A DNA stretch of 64,000 nt from Ancylostoma caninum (GCA_037903475.1 JBAJFG010000422.1:1-64000), one strand, 5' to 3'. Shown: positions 1-11,832, counted from the first letter of the stretch. The notes: generated from the sequence alone by a model not told the origin. Numbers and translations are program-made.

Positions 1-221
1 TTGGAAGAGACAAAGAATGACACCCATTCAGAGATACAATAATGACACCTATTCAGAAATATATTCAGAAATATGTGACTTGCCGCTTTTTTTTTTGAGA
101 ATATACGTCACTTTGTTTTTGTGGTTTTACCAGCCTGATCGTCAAGCTAACGCCAGACTCTCGGGCTTTTTTGGTCTCGTTCTGCTCGCCTCGCATTCGT
201 GTGTATGTTACCCTCCATTGA

Positions 222-640
222 GCACTGGCATACCAATCTTGCAGGTGATGATCCATGCGTGACATTTTCTCCACTATTGAGAGCCTGCGCACCACTATCG
301 TAGGTGTGGAACCATCCGTGACATCTTCCCCACTTTCCGACACCGGCCACCCTTATCACACCGTTGAACCCGACTCTAGGCGTTTCCCCATATTTGAACG
401 CCGGCGCACCCTTAACCTACCCCTGGACCCAATTCCAGGCATTTCTCCATTCTCGGATGCCGGCGCACCCTCATCTTGTCGTTACACCAAATTCCAGGTG
501 TTTCTCGCCGGCTCTCTCTTATCTTATCGTACGATCCAATTCCAGGCGTTGAACCACTTTCGAACAACGGCGCACCCCTATGACAATAGTGGACCCATCT
601 CCACTTATGGCCGCCGGCGCATCACTCACACAGCCGTTCT
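222..640. repeat. Degenerate 57-60 bp minisatellite, left arm
   Basis: About seven imperfect units, each opening with a GCCGGCGCACCCT-like core followed by an AATTCCAGGCRTTTCTC-like half. Cores occur near 222, 282, 343, 402, 459, 508, 564 and 612. Frames open across it are by-products of the repeat. Confidence 0.7.
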
Positions 641-672
641 GCGATCAGTGGCAACTCTTCCCCTAACTTGAG

Positions 673-1348
673 GCGCTGAACAAGATGTTGAGGTTCCTTC
701 CATTTTTGATGGCTGGTTCTCGTGCACAGACTCACACAAACACATGAACTGGTTACACATGAACAAGATCTGGTTACAGGAGATGAGAGTTGAATCCTTC
801 ACGACTTCACTACCCGCCGTGCCGCCTGGCTCCCGCGAGGGGAAGAGCCGCCAACGCAACCCAAATCCGATTTCCACCCCAGGAAGGTCCTCGTTTGCTG
901 CTTCTGGGATGCCAAAGGAATGCTGTACGAGCCGCTACCACAAGGCAGAACGGTCATCGGCACCATATACGCCAACTCCAGGAACTAGCTCACACCCTCC
1001 GAGAAAAGCGGCACAGAAAGACTTCAGTACACCTCCTCTATCACAACGCTCGATCTCACATTGCCATCGAGACGCAGTCCAAATTAGCCGAGCTGGTGGG
1101 CTTTCCTCTTAAGACTCTCCTTCTAAGGAATCCTTCGCTAGATATGATGAGTTTAAAACGGCGGTTGCTAAGTTCTTCGACTCCCAGACTCCGCCTTTCC
1201 GGGAGAAGGGAACCAATTTCCTGCCCGAGAGGTGGAACATTGTCATAGCTAGCAACGGTGATATATTGCTGGTTGAGCATGTTGTTGAGTAAGGTTGCAA
1301 TAAAAACAAAAGAGACGAAAACTTCGGACATTACTTCCTCGCTAACCT
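673..1348 (+). pseudogene. Mariner transposase remnant (left arm)
   Basis: Broken mariner-family (DD34D) transposase. A TGDES-like motif holding the first catalytic Asp lies near 780, followed in a shifting frame by WLPRGEEPP, HPRKVLVC and WDAKG-like blocks. The HDNARPH motif appears as YHNARSHIA near 1050, so the second catalytic Asp is lost, and the SPDLAP block carrying the third is deleted. The C-terminal FLPERW..VI..NGDI block ends near 1290. At least one frameshift and one stop interrupt it. The 3' end, a terminal-repeat-like sequence ending CTAACCTAA at about 1350, abuts the next mariner, so two elements lie side by side. Not functional. Confidence 0.75.
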
Positions 1349-1350
1349 AA

Positions 1351-2624
1351 TAGGTTGGTGCAAAAATAATGCGCGTTTTCATGCCTCTGATTCCGAACCT
1401 CATAACTCCTTTCAAAATCGATCTTTTTCAAAATGCTTAGAACTATTGTAATCCGCAAATCTCCAGCAATAAGATAGATGTTCTCCGACTACCGTGCATT
1501 TCTGATAGGACCTTCTAGCATCGACTAACTTCCAGAGGGCAGTTTTGGTATCACCTTAGTCTTCGAGAAAATTCTCCAGGAAGAAGTCGTCCAGGATCTC
1601 GGGGAAGTGGTGGTCGGTGAGCGAGAAGTTTGCTGATTATGATATAGGAGTCCGAGCTTCCTAGCTCAGTTGCCCCAACCTGTGAAGAATCTGTCGTGCA
1701 GGGTGTGCCTGGACGGTGCCGTGTAGGAGTGAAGAATCTATTTTATTGAGCAATGCTGGGGCCACATAGTGAAGTTTCTAATTTATTTCATTTACGTCCT
1801 GAAACCACTTACCAGATTAGGAAGAATGAATGAGCTGCAGTGAGCAATTTTTACAGCACGTCACCACAAAGTCGCCGTGACCTCATTTTGGTGTTGCTTC
1901 GGTTTCTGAGATTATTTCGGTGCACGTTCCTCGTCCAACTATTGAGCAAGGCACCTTATTTTGTCGAAGAGGGTCTATACTTCATACTTAATCACTAAGC
2001 AACCGACTGTTTGGTCGCAGTTTTTTCACTACAAAGGTGCGAAGCACACCTCTCAACGAGGATCAATGTGCTACACGTTCAGTATACGCGACATCGTTTC
2101 GTCGAGCTTTTTCATCCTCCCGTTTTCACTGAAGGGAGGGATGATCTGACAACAATCACCGGCGAGCTTCTGCGAAACCGAATATGTTGTTTTGGATGGG
2201 TGCTCTTTGACAATTGTCATCAGTTGGGGGTCACAAACCCCAGGAAGACCTATGCGACATTCCTTACTTTCGAAGCAAGGCACACCAAGCCGAAAAATCC
2301 GGGAGCAGCTCGGCGGAATGCATTCGCCCACACTCCCTTCGCCAAAACTATGGTAGTATTCCGAGCGGTTCCTGCTGCGATGCCGGCGAGTTTTAGTTCG
2401 CTGAAGTGAGTTTGGCAAAAAACTTGTTTTGGCAACTTTCGTTCCACAAATAAAAATTCTTCAAAAACATGAACTTCGCTCAAAATGCATAAGATATTTG
2501 AAAACGCCATGAAATTTGCTACAAAACCATTTGCAATTTCTCAAACCGATAATAAGAAACACAGGAAGTTTTCTGCACCGAAGATGAAGCAACGAAAAAC
2601 GCGCATTATTTTTGCACCAACCTA
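1351..2624 (-). mobile_element. Mariner element, degenerate (left arm)
   Basis: Ends carry inverted terminal repeats starting TAGGTTGGTGCAAAAATAAT, a well-known mariner terminus, with a TA at each outer edge. Length is about 1,274 bp, the usual size. On the minus strand a decayed N-terminal helix-turn-helix region is readable: GEGSVGE near 2330, then QLMTIVKEHPSKTTYSVSQKLAG. The rest is not open. Non-autonomous relic. Confidence 0.85.
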
Positions 2625-3480
2625 ATACTATGAGTGAGTGCTGGAGCACTGGAGTTGCAGGCCTTCCCCGTCAGGTCGGGACTTCACGGATCGACACCGA
2701 ATATGGAGTGAAAATGCGTCATCGTACTAACAATAAATGTGTATGGCAAGTTCACAAAACTTATGTGAACTAAGGAATTGTGTGCTCGGTAAAGCAATGC
2801 TGGCGCCTGATTATTACATGTTCTACCGTTTTCTTTCACAGACTGGCATCAGCTTGATAAATGTCCATTATCTGCGCATTACCAACTTGTGCCGTCTCAA
2901 ACCACTGCAGTGAGTTGTACCTAGGAAAGAGTACATGAGCATTTCAATTTCGATAGCAGAATGGACAAGAACCAGTGGGAAAGCGCATTTAAAACCTCTG
3001 TATTTTTTCCACGGCAGATAATGAAGGACACGTGCCCAACAACAAAACTACTTCATACACGTAGACAATTTTTTATCGGGAATCATTGCATCTGTATGAC
3101 AAGAATATGTTTGACGCAGCACGACCATCGTGACCACTAATTTCAAAGCTGCAGAGGACGGGAATTGCAGCATGTTTATCCCGCTGGATAAACTCAATAA
3201 CGTGCATAGAACGACCACGTTCAACCGGAGCGACTAACTGCTCATTGATCCTACTATATTAAAAGATTTGGTCGCTAATCCCCGAAAACACTTCCGTTAC
3301 TGCGCGTCGACTCTCAGCGCATTGTCGATACGATGTCGATCGATGTTGTGATGAGTACATCAAAAAAGGGGCCCCTGGCCTAAATTTCCACATTGTCCGC
3401 TTTTTTCGTCCTAGATCTTTATCTTCCTTGTTATAGGGTGACACCTCCCTAAGGACCGGCGCAGGTTTTAGGCTACTTTG
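2625..3480. other. Unassigned part of left arm
   Basis: No gene, terminal repeat or tandem structure recognised. The mirror copy at 8353-9208 is equally featureless. Short open frames (for example 3259-3483 minus, repeated at 8350-8574 plus) are conserved only because the whole arm is. Confidence 0.6.
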
Positions 3481-4047
3481 CACCTGGGATTATTGATTAG
3501 TTTATCGATTATATCGATTTTATTGATTTTTCGCTATTTTTGCCCCAGGCGTGGCGAAGACATGTCTACTGGGGTATGTCAGTACGCTGAACACGAATAT
3601 GACAACCGTTTGGTACGGCACTATCGATTTATCGATTTTATTGATTTTTCGCTTGTTTTGCCCCAGTGACGGTGAAGACATGGCTACTGGGGTATGTCAA
3701 TACGCCGAACACGAATATGACAACCGTTTTGAACAGCACTATCGATTTATCGATTTTATTGATTTTCGCTTATTTTGTCCCAGTGACGGTGGAGACATGG
3801 TTACTGGGGTATGTCAATACGCCGAACACGAATATGACAACCGTTTTGTACAGCACTATCGATTTATCGATTTTACTGATTTTTCGCTAATTTTGCCCCG
3901 GGCGCGGCGAAGACATGTCTACTGGGGTATGTCAGTACGTTGAACACGAATATGACAACCGTTTCGTACGGCACTATCGATTTATCGATTTTATTGATTT
4001 TTCGCTATTTTTGCCAGAACCCGAGCAAGGCCGGGTACACAGTCTAG
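3481..4047 (+). mobile_element. Helitron 3' portion with 118-bp tandem repeats (left arm)
   Basis: Four to five units of a 117-118 bp repeat, with TTTTGCCCC-like landmarks at 3541, 3659, 3776, 3894 and 4012. Each unit contains ATCGATTTATCGATTTTATTG and a CAATACGCCGAACACGAATA-like core. The 3' end is Helitron-like: a hairpin CCCGAGCAAGGCCGGG (4020-4035), then CTAG at 4044-4047 followed by T. The same repeat family and 3' end occur in the complete element at 22066-23129. No Helitron 5' end is visible here, so the element is 5' truncated. Confidence 0.75.
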
Positions 4048-4225
4048 TAATAAAAATTCAAAAAATAATGGTGGAACTAAACAACTGGATTCAAAGAATC
4101 AAACAGATATAAGATTTTTTTAATCCAGCAAGCCATTCTCAGGGGTGAGGGGGCTCCCTGCAAATCCGATTTGGAGCCCAATAATCCTAATAATGTCGAT
4201 TAACGTTACAACAAAATCCTAGCAC

Positions 4226-4760
4226 ATGGTTTTGTTTCCTGACATGGTTTTGAAACGAAGTGGTAGCGCTGTTCCCATCCGTTGGGGTTTTTCCTTGATT
4301 TTGACTGGGCCAGTGGTAAACATGCGCCGGTCTCAGGTAAAGAGGCACACGGGTCCATTGGTCGGGATTTTCCCGCCAGTGGTAAACAGTTGCTGGTCTC
4401 AGGTAAAGGGGCACACGGGTCCATTGGTCAGGACTTTCCCTTGGCTTCGTCTGGGCCAATGGTAAACAGGCGCCGATCTCAGGTAAAGGGGCACACGTGT
4501 CGCACCGGTGTCAGGTAAAGGGGCACACTTGTCCACTGCGCGGTATTTTCTCTTGGGTTTGACTGGGCTAGTGGTAGAGTAGCGCTGGTTTTAGGTAAAG
4601 GGGAGCACTGGTCCATTGGTCGGAACTTTTCCTTGACTCCAACTGGGCCAGTAGTGAATTGGCGAGGTCTGTTGGCCGGGATTTTCCCGTGAGTCCGGCT
4701 GGCTGGCTCAGTGATAAAGCGGCGTTGACTTCAGGCAAAAGGCAACACGTGTTCATTGGT
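4226..4760. repeat. 66-bp minisatellite (left arm)
   Basis: Repeats of about 66 bp built on CCAGTGGTAAAC..., CAGGTAAAGGGGCACAC and GGTCCATTGGTC. The first units (4226-4500) match the right arm closely. Units from 4500 to 4760 are more diverged and extend further than the partner array. Confidence 0.75.
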
Positions 4761-5039
4761 CGTCAACAAAAAGAAGGTCGTGGTCTTCAAAAATTTCAAT
4801 AAGTCAATTTTGGCATTTTGTGAGTCCTCGACAAGCTGTTTGCCACTGTTTAGTTTGAGTTTCTCAAAATCTAAGGACTAGTTCTACTCAGACAGGTGTT
4901 GAGACTGAATGAAGTGCTTAATTAGGTTTGTTTGCAGACACTCTACTCGAACTCTAATGCTAACACTGATAGAATGCGGTGAAACTTTGAGCCAAGGAAC
5001 TCACGAGGTTACTATCTCGCTCAAAAGCCTAGACAGTAA
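4761..5039. other. Gap between minisatellite and satellite
   Basis: AT-rich single-copy-looking sequence; nothing recognised. Confidence 0.5.
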
Positions 5040-6320
5040 CTTGCGCACCCACCTAATGTGTCTCATCAACCCCGTGGACCACCTCTCTCACTAGAAACTC
5101 AAACAAAAGCCTGGACAATAAATTGCGCACCCACCCCATGTATCCCGCCAACCCCGTGGATTGCCTCCCTTCCAAGAAACTCAGGCAAAAGTCTAGAAAA
5201 TAATTTGCCCACCCGCCTCATGTATCCCGCCAACCCCGTGGATTGCCTCCCTTCCAAGAAACTCAGGCAAAAGTCTAGAAAATAACTTGCGCACCCACCT
5301 CATGTATCTCGGCAACCCCGTAGATTACCCCCCTTTCCAGAAGCTTAGGCAAAAACCTGGACAGTAACTTGCTCACCCACCCAATGTTTCTCGCCAACCT
5401 CGTGGACCACCTCCACTACTAGAAACTCAGGCAAAAGTCTACAAAATAAGTTGCGAAACCTCATGTATCCCGCCAACCCCATGGACCACCTCCCTTTCCA
5501 GAAACTCAGGCAAAAGTCTAGAAAATAATTTGCCCACCCGCCTCATGTATCCCGCCAACCCCGTGGATTGCCTCCCTTCCAAGAAACTCAGGCAAAAGTC
5601 TAGAAAATAACTTGCGCACCCACCTCATGTGTCTCGGCAACCCCGTAGATTACCCCCCTTTCCAGAAGCTTAGGCAAAAACCTGGACAGTAACTTGCTCA
5701 CCCACCCAATGTTTCTCGCCAACCTCGTGGACCACCTCCACTACTAGAAACTCAGGCAAAAGTCTACAAAATAAGTTGCGAAACCTCATGTATCCCGCCA
5801 ACCCCATGGACCACCTCCCTTTCCAGAAACTCGGGCAAAAGCCTAGACAATAATTTACGCACCCACCCCATGTATCCCGCCAACCCTGTGGATTGCCTCC
5901 CTTCCAAGAAACTGAGACAAAAGTCTGGAAAGTAACTTGCGCACCCACCTCATGTATCCCGCCAAGCCCGTGGATTACCTCCCTTTCCAGAAACTCAAAC
6001 AAAAGCCTGGACAATAAATTGCGGACACACCCAATGTTTCTCGCCAACCCCATGGACCACCTCCACTACTAGAAACTCAGGCAAAAGTCTACAAAATAAC
6101 TTACGCACCCACCTCATGTATCTCGTCAACCCTGTGGACAACCTCCCTTACTAGAAACTCAGGCAAAAGTCTAGAAAATAACTTGCGCACCCACCTCATG
6201 TATCCCCCCAACCCGTGGATTAAATTCCGTTCCAGAAGCTCAGGCAAAAGCCTAAGGAATAATTTACGCACCCATCCTATGTATTCCGCCAACACCGTGG
6301 ATCACCTCCCCAAGTATCCC
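5040..6320. repeat. 82-bp satellite with higher-order repeat at palindrome centre
   Basis: About fifteen tandem units of 82 bp with the pattern TTGCGCACCCACCTCATGTA, CCCGCCAACCCCGTGGA, then CAGGCAAAAGTCTAGAAAATAA. Early unit starts are near 5040, 5122, 5204, 5286 and 5368. A four-unit block starting at 5204 is repeated almost exactly 325 bp later at 5529, giving a higher-order repeat. The array straddles the symmetry point near 5916 but is not itself palindromic. Units become degenerate toward 6320. Confidence 0.88.
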
Positions 6321-7143
6321 ACCAATCTCATGAAGCATCTTCGTTTCCTGAGCTAATAACCAATAACTTATGCTCCTACTCATTTATCCCATTAACCCTG
6401 TTGATCATCTCTCTTCCCTAGGCCACGTGGATTTGAGTATTGATCATTTTCTTAATCATCACTTAGAACTTTTTTGGTTTAGTATAAATGAGCCACGTCG
6501 TGTCGGTGAATATCGGTGAGTAATGACAAAGAAGATTGGTGGAAATAGGCGGTCGTGATGCTTATTCTCTTTTCACAATAATTTGTTTTCAGTTTTTGTT
6601 CAAAACTTTGGGAGAGTACAAAGTTTTTGGAATAAGTTTGGTTTGAACTAGAAGGATGGGATAGTCACACAGTAATGCTGAGGGTGTGTTTGTATGATTG
6701 GCTCACTGAGTTATTGACCGAGTGGTTTGTACAATACAAAAGCAGTTGTGTTCTGTATTTCACGCAGTCCTTGGTATGCTCGCTGCTCGCGAAAGACAGA
6801 GGTAGAAACAACAAAACAAATTGATTCACGGAATCTGTGAGTTATCTTCTCTCATTCGCTACGCTATGTGCTCTTTTTCGACTGAATAATGTTATATGTA
6901 GATATACATATACAGTTGTGAGATAGTGTAGCTCGAGTTAAGGGTGTGAATCTCACACAACCTGTTGGCGCGCACGAAAAACCACACCGGGTCAATACTG
7001 TCACACTACGGAAAGTAGCACAATAACGTGGCTTACGGGGCCACTAGTCTTACGTAAACATCAATTCTGCAGCTGCAGCAGATAGGAGTCGCTCGATAAC
7101 ATAAGAATAAAAAATGTTGCTTTCAATCCCATAGTTGCTTTCA
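6321..7143. other. Spacer between satellite and right arm
   Basis: AT-rich sequence without recognisable gene, terminal repeat or tandem array. It has no partner in the left arm, so the inverted repeat is asymmetric about its loop. Confidence 0.6.
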
Positions 7144-7600
7144 TCTGTATATATAAAAGTCAAAGTTTGTGTGTGTGTGTGTGTTTGTGTGTTTGTGTGT
7201 TTGTGTGTTTGTGTGTTTGTACGTTTGTGTGTTCCTTATAGAAATCGCGGAGGGGCAAAGGCAAAGTCCTGACCAACGGACCCGTGTGCCCCTTTACCAG
7301 AGTCCAGCACCTGTTTACCACTGGCGGGAAAATTCTGACCAAAAGACCAGTGTGCCCCTTTACCAGAATCCAGCACCTGTTTACCACTGGCGGGAAAATT
7401 CTGGCCAACGACCCATGTGCCCCTTTACCAGAGACCAGCACCCGTTTACCACTGGCGGGAAAATTCTGACCAACGGACCCGTGTGCCCCTTTACCTGAGA
7501 CCAGCAACTGTTTACCACTGGCGGGAAAATCCCGACCAATGGACCCCGTGTGCCTCTTTACCTGAGACCGGCGCATGTTTACCACTGGCCCAGTCAAAAT
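7144..7600 (+). mobile_element. Helitron-like 5' end with TG-rich tract and 66-bp minisatellite
   Basis: Starts TCTGTATATATAAAAGTCAA, the same 5' end as the complete Helitron at 22066, followed by a (TG/TTTG)n tract at about 7167-7230, AGAAATCGCGGAGGG, then about five 66-67 bp repeat units (near 7270, 7337, 7403, 7469 and 7533). No matching 3' CTAG end is found downstream in this orientation. The minisatellite is shared with the left arm at 4226. Confidence 0.6.
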
Positions 7601-7846
7601 CAAGGAAAAACCCCAACCGATGGGAACAGCGCTACCACTTCGTTTCAAAACCATGTCAGGAAACAAAACCATGTGCTAGGATTTTGTTGTAACGTTAATC
7701 GACATTATTAGGATTATTGGGCTCCAAATCGGATTTGCAGGGAGCCCCTCACCCTGAGAATGGCTTGCTGGATTAAAAAAATCTTGTATGTTTGATTCTT
7801 TCAATCCAATTGTTTAGTTTCAGCATTATTTTTTGAATTTTTATTA

Positions 7847-8352
7847 CTAGACTGTGTCTGGCTGGCTTTGCTCGGGTCCTGGCAAAAATAGCGAAAAATC
7901 AATAAAATCGATAAATCGATAGTGCTGTAGAAAACGGTTGTCATATTCGTGTTCAGCGTATTGACATACCCATGTCTTCACCCTCCCTGAGGCAAAATTA
8001 GCGAAAAACCAATAAAATCGATGTGTTCAGCGTATTGACATACCCCAGTAGACATGTCTTCGCCGCGCCCGGGGCAAAATTAGCGAAAAATCAGTGCTGT
8101 ACAAAACGGTTGTCATATTCGTGTTCGGCGTATTGACATACCCCAGTAGCCATGTCTTCACCGTCACTGGGGCAAAACAAGCGAAAAATCAATAAAATCG
8201 ATAAATCGATAGTGCCGTACCAAACGGTTGTCATATTCGTGTTCAGCGTACTGACATACCCCAGTAGACATGTCTTCGCCACGCCTGGGGCAAAAATAGC
8301 GAAAAATCAATAAAATCGATATAATCGATAAACTAATCAATAATCCCAGGTG
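7847..8352 (-). mobile_element. Helitron 3' portion with 118-bp tandem repeats (right arm)
   Basis: Mirror of 3481-4047 with fewer intact repeat units; two units are shortened around 7975-8100, accounting for most of the length difference between arms. CTAG lies at 7847-7850 in reverse. The hairpin is partly degraded. Confidence 0.7.
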
Positions 8353-9208
8353 CAAAGTAGCCTAAAACCTGCGCCGGTCCTTAGGGAGGTGTCACCCTAT
8401 AACAAGGAAGATAAAGATCTAGGACGAAAAAAGCGGACAATGTGGAAATTTAGGCCAGGGGCCCCTTTTTTGATGTACTCATCACAACATCGATCGACAT
8501 CGTATCGACAATGCGCTGAGAGTCGACGCGCAGTAACGGAAGTGTTTTCGGGGATTAGCGACCAAATCTTTTAATATAGTAGGATCAATGAGCAGTTAGT
8601 CGCTCCGGTTGAACGTGGTCGTTCTATGCACGTTATTGAGTTTATCCAGCGGGATAAACATGCTGCAATTCCCGTCCTCTGCAGCTTTGAAATTAGTGGT
8701 CACGATGGTCGTGCTGCGTCAAACATATTCTTGTCATACAGATGCAATGATTCCCGATAAAAAATTGTCTACGTGTATGAAGTAGTTTTGTTGTTGGGCA
8801 CGTGTCCTTCATTATCTGCCGTGGAAAAAATACAGAGGTTTTAAATGCGCTTTCCCACTGGTTCTTGTCCATTCTGCTATCGAAATTGAAATGCTCATGT
8901 ACTCTTTCCTAGGTACAACTCACTGCAGTGGTTTGAGACGGCACAAGTTGGTAATGCGCAGATAATGGACATTTATCAAGCTGATGCCAGTCTGTGAAAG
9001 AAAACGGTAGAACATGTAATAATCAGGCGCCAGCATTGCTTTACCGAGCACACAATTCCTTAGTTCACATAAGTTTTGTGAACTTGCCATACACATTTAT
9101 TGTTAGTACGATGACGCATTTTCACTCCATATTCGGTGTCGATCCGTGAAGTCCCGACCTGACGGGGAAGGCCTGCAACTCCAGTGCTCCAGCACTCACT
9201 CATAGTAT

Positions 9209-10482
9209 TAGGTTGGTGCAAAAATAATGCGCGTTTTTCGTTGCTTCATCTTCGGTGCAGAAAACTTCCTGTGTTTCTTATTATCGGTTTGAGAAATTGC
9301 AAATGGTTTTGTAGCAAATTTCATGGCGTTTTCAAATATCTTATGCATTTTGAGCGAAGTTCATGTTTTTGAAGAATTTTTATTTGTGGAACGAAAGTTG
9401 CCAAAACAAGTTTTTTGCCAAACTCACTTCAGCGAACTAAAACTCGCCGGCATCGCAGCAGGAACCGCTCGGAATACTACCATAGTTTTGGCGAAGGGAG
9501 TGTGGGCGAATGCATTCCGCCGAGCTACTCCCGGATTTTTCGGCTTGGTGTGCCTTGCTTCGAAAGTAAGGAATGTCGCATAGGTCTTCCTAGGGTTTGT
9601 GACCCCCAACTGATGACAATTGTCAAAGAGCACCCATCCAAAACAACATATTCGGTTTCGCAGAAGCTCGCCGGTGATTTTTGTCAGATCATCCCTCCCT
9701 TCAGTGAAAACGGGAGGATGAAAAAGCTCGACGAAACGATGTCGCGTATACTGAACGTGTAGCACATTGATCCTCGTTGAGAGGTGTGCTTCGCACCTTT
9801 GTAGTGAAAAAATTGCGACCAAACAGTCGGTCGCTTAGTGATTGAATATGAAGTATAGACCCTCTTCGACAAAATAAGGTGCCTTGCTCAACAGTTGGAC
9901 GAGGAACGTGCACCGAAATACTCCCAGAAACCAAAGCAACACCAAAATAAGGTCACGGCGAATTTGTGGTGACCTGCTGCAAAAAATGCTCACTGCAGCT
10001 CATTCGTTCTTTCTAATCTGGTAAGTGGTTTCAGGACGTAAATGAAATAAATTAGAAACTTCACTGTGTGGCCCCAGCATTGCTCAATAAAATAGATTCT
10101 TCACTCCTACACGGCACCGTCCAGGCACACCCTGCACGACAGATTCTTCACAGGTTGGAGCAATTGAGCTAGGAAGCTCGGACTCCTATATCATAATCAG
10201 CTAACTTCTCGCTCACCGACCACCACTTCCCCGAGATCCTGGACGACTTCTTCCTGGAGAATTTTCTCGAAGACTAAGGTGATACCAAAACTGCCCTCTG
10301 GAAGTTAGTCGATGCTAGAAGGTCCTATCAGAAATGCACGGTAGTCGGAGAACATCTATCTTATTGCTGGAGATTTGCGGATTACAATAGTTCTAAGCAT
10401 TTTGAAAAAGATCGATTTTGAAAGGAGTTATGAGGTTCGGAATCAGAGGCATGAAAACGCGCATTATTTTTGCACCAACCTA
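9209..10482 (+). mobile_element. Mariner element, degenerate (right arm)
   Basis: Mirror copy of 1351-2624, with the same termini and TA flanks. The N-terminal fragment (GEGSVGE ... VKEHPSKTTYSVSQKLAG) reads on the plus strand at about 9480-9680. A few substitutions separate the arms. Presence of the same insertion in both arms shows it predates the inverted duplication. Confidence 0.85.
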
Positions 10483-10484
10483 TT

Positions 10485-11160
10485 AGGTTAGCGAGGAAGT
10501 AATGTCCGAAGTTTTCGTCTCTTTTGTTTTTATTGCAACCTTACTCAACAACATGCTCAAACAGCAATATATCACCGTTGCTAGCTATGACAATGTTCCA
10601 CCTCTCGGGCAGGAAATTGATTCCCTTCTCCCGGAAAGGCGGAGTCTGGGAGTCGAAGAACTTAGCAACCGCCGTTTTGAACTCATCATATCTAGCGAAG
10701 GATTCCTTAGAAAGGAGAGTCTTAAGAGGAAGGCCCACCAGCTCGGCTAATTTGGACTGCGTCTCGATGGCAATGTGAGATCGAGCGTTGTGATAGAGGA
10801 GGTGTACTGAAGTCTTTCTGTGCCGCTTTTCTCGGAGGGTGTGAGCTAGTTCCTGGAGTTGGCGTATATGGTGCCGATGACCGTTCTGCCTTGTGGTAGC
10901 GGCTCGTACAGCATTCCTTTGGCATCCCAGAAGCAGCAAACGAGGACCTTCCTGGGGTGGAAATCGGATTTGGGTTGCGTTGGCGGCTCTTCCCCTCGCG
11001 GGAGCCAGGCGGCACGGCGGGTAATGAAGTCGTGAAGGATTCAACTCTCATCTCCTGTAACCAGATCTTGTTCATGTGTAACCAGTTCATGTGTTTGTGT
11101 GAGTCTGTGCACGAGAACCAGCCATCAAAAATGGAAGGAACCTCAACATCTTGTTCAGCG
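10485..11160 (-). pseudogene. Mariner transposase remnant (right arm)
   Basis: Mirror copy of the remnant at 673-1348. Here the C-terminal half stays open for longer (10541-11044), including the YHNARSHIA block, an AVAKFFDSQTPPF block and the FLPERWNIVIASNGDI end. The second Asp is again His and the third-Asp block is absent, so both copies carry the same inactivating changes and were broken before the inverted duplication. Confidence 0.75.
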
Positions 11161-11192
11161 CCTCAAGTTAGGGGAAGAGTTGCCACTGATCG

Positions 11193-11611
11193 CAGAACGG
11201 CTGTGTGAGTGATGCGCCGGCGGCCATAAGTGGAGGAGATGGGTCCACTATTGTCATAGGGGTGCGCCGTTGTTCGAAAGTACGATCTCTTGTCTTATCG
11301 TACGATTGGATCGTACGATAAGACAAGAGAAACACCTGGAATTTGGTGTAACGACAAGATGAGGGTGCGCCGGCATCCGAGAATGGAGAAATGCCTGGAA
11401 TTGGGTCCAGGGGTAGGTTAAGGGTGCGCCGGCGTTCAAATATGGGGAAACGCCTAGAGTCGGGTTCAACGGTGTGATAAGGGTGGCCGGTGTCGGAAAG
11501 TGGGGAAGATGTCACGGATGGTTCCACACCTACGATAGTGGTGCGCAGGCTCTCAATAGTGGAGAAAATGTCACGCATGGATCATCACCTGCAAGATTGG
11601 TATGCCAGTGC
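11193..11611. repeat. Degenerate 57-60 bp minisatellite, right arm
   Basis: Mirror copy of 222-640. It lacks part of one unit and has a local CGTACGAT inverted repeat around 11280-11325 not present in the left copy. Confidence 0.7.
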
Positions 11612-11832
11612 TCAATGGAGGGTAACATACACACGAATGCGAGGCGAGCAGAACGAGACCAAAAAAGCCCGAGAGTCTGGCGTTAGCTTGACGATCAGGC
11701 TGGTAAAACCACAAAAACAAAGTGACGTATATTCTCAAAAAAAAAAGCGGCAAGTCACATATTTCTGAATATATTTCTGAATAGGTGTCATTATTGTATC
11801 TCTGAATGGGTGTCATTCTTTGTCTCTTCCAA

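Larger units (their letters stand above)
1..4760. repeat. Left arm of giant inverted repeat
   Basis: Pairs with 7144-11832 in reverse complement. From position 1 to about 3540, left position x matches right position 11833-x almost without gaps; further in, the offset shifts by about 65 bp because repeat units were gained or lost. Translated stretches in the two arms differ at only a few positions. The arm contains a 57-60 bp minisatellite, a mariner transposase remnant, a 1.27 kb mariner, a Helitron 3' end and a 66-bp minisatellite. The match is still perfect at base 1, so the true outer end lies outside the window. Confidence 0.93.
7144..11832. repeat. Right arm of giant inverted repeat
   Basis: Reverse-complement partner of 1-4760. 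All elements of the left arm recur in opposite order and orientation, with scattered substitutions and small indels (for example near 11290-11330, where a local CGTACGAT palindrome differs from the left arm). The differences argue for an old inverted duplication or two diverged haplotypes rather than a simple copy. Position 11832 is only the point where the left partner runs out of window. Confidence 0.93.

Noticed and set aside
3551..3943. 130-codon open frame with repeated ATGVCQYAEHEYDNRF-like units
   Set aside because: It lies in the 117-118 bp Helitron repeat; successive units read in different frames because the period is not constant or divisible by three. Protein-like repetition is a by-product.
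5670..6053. 127-codon minus-strand frame with repeated LEREVIHGLGG-like units
   Set aside because: Entirely within the 82-bp satellite; the repetition comes from the DNA array and no start or splice context supports a gene.
5040..6320. CRISPR-like array (regular short repeats)
   Set aside because: Units are contiguous with no unique spacers, and the genome is eukaryotic.
7167..7230. TG-rich tract as a regulatory element
   Set aside because: A simple repeat that forms part of the Helitron 5' region; a shorter version occurs in the element at 22066.
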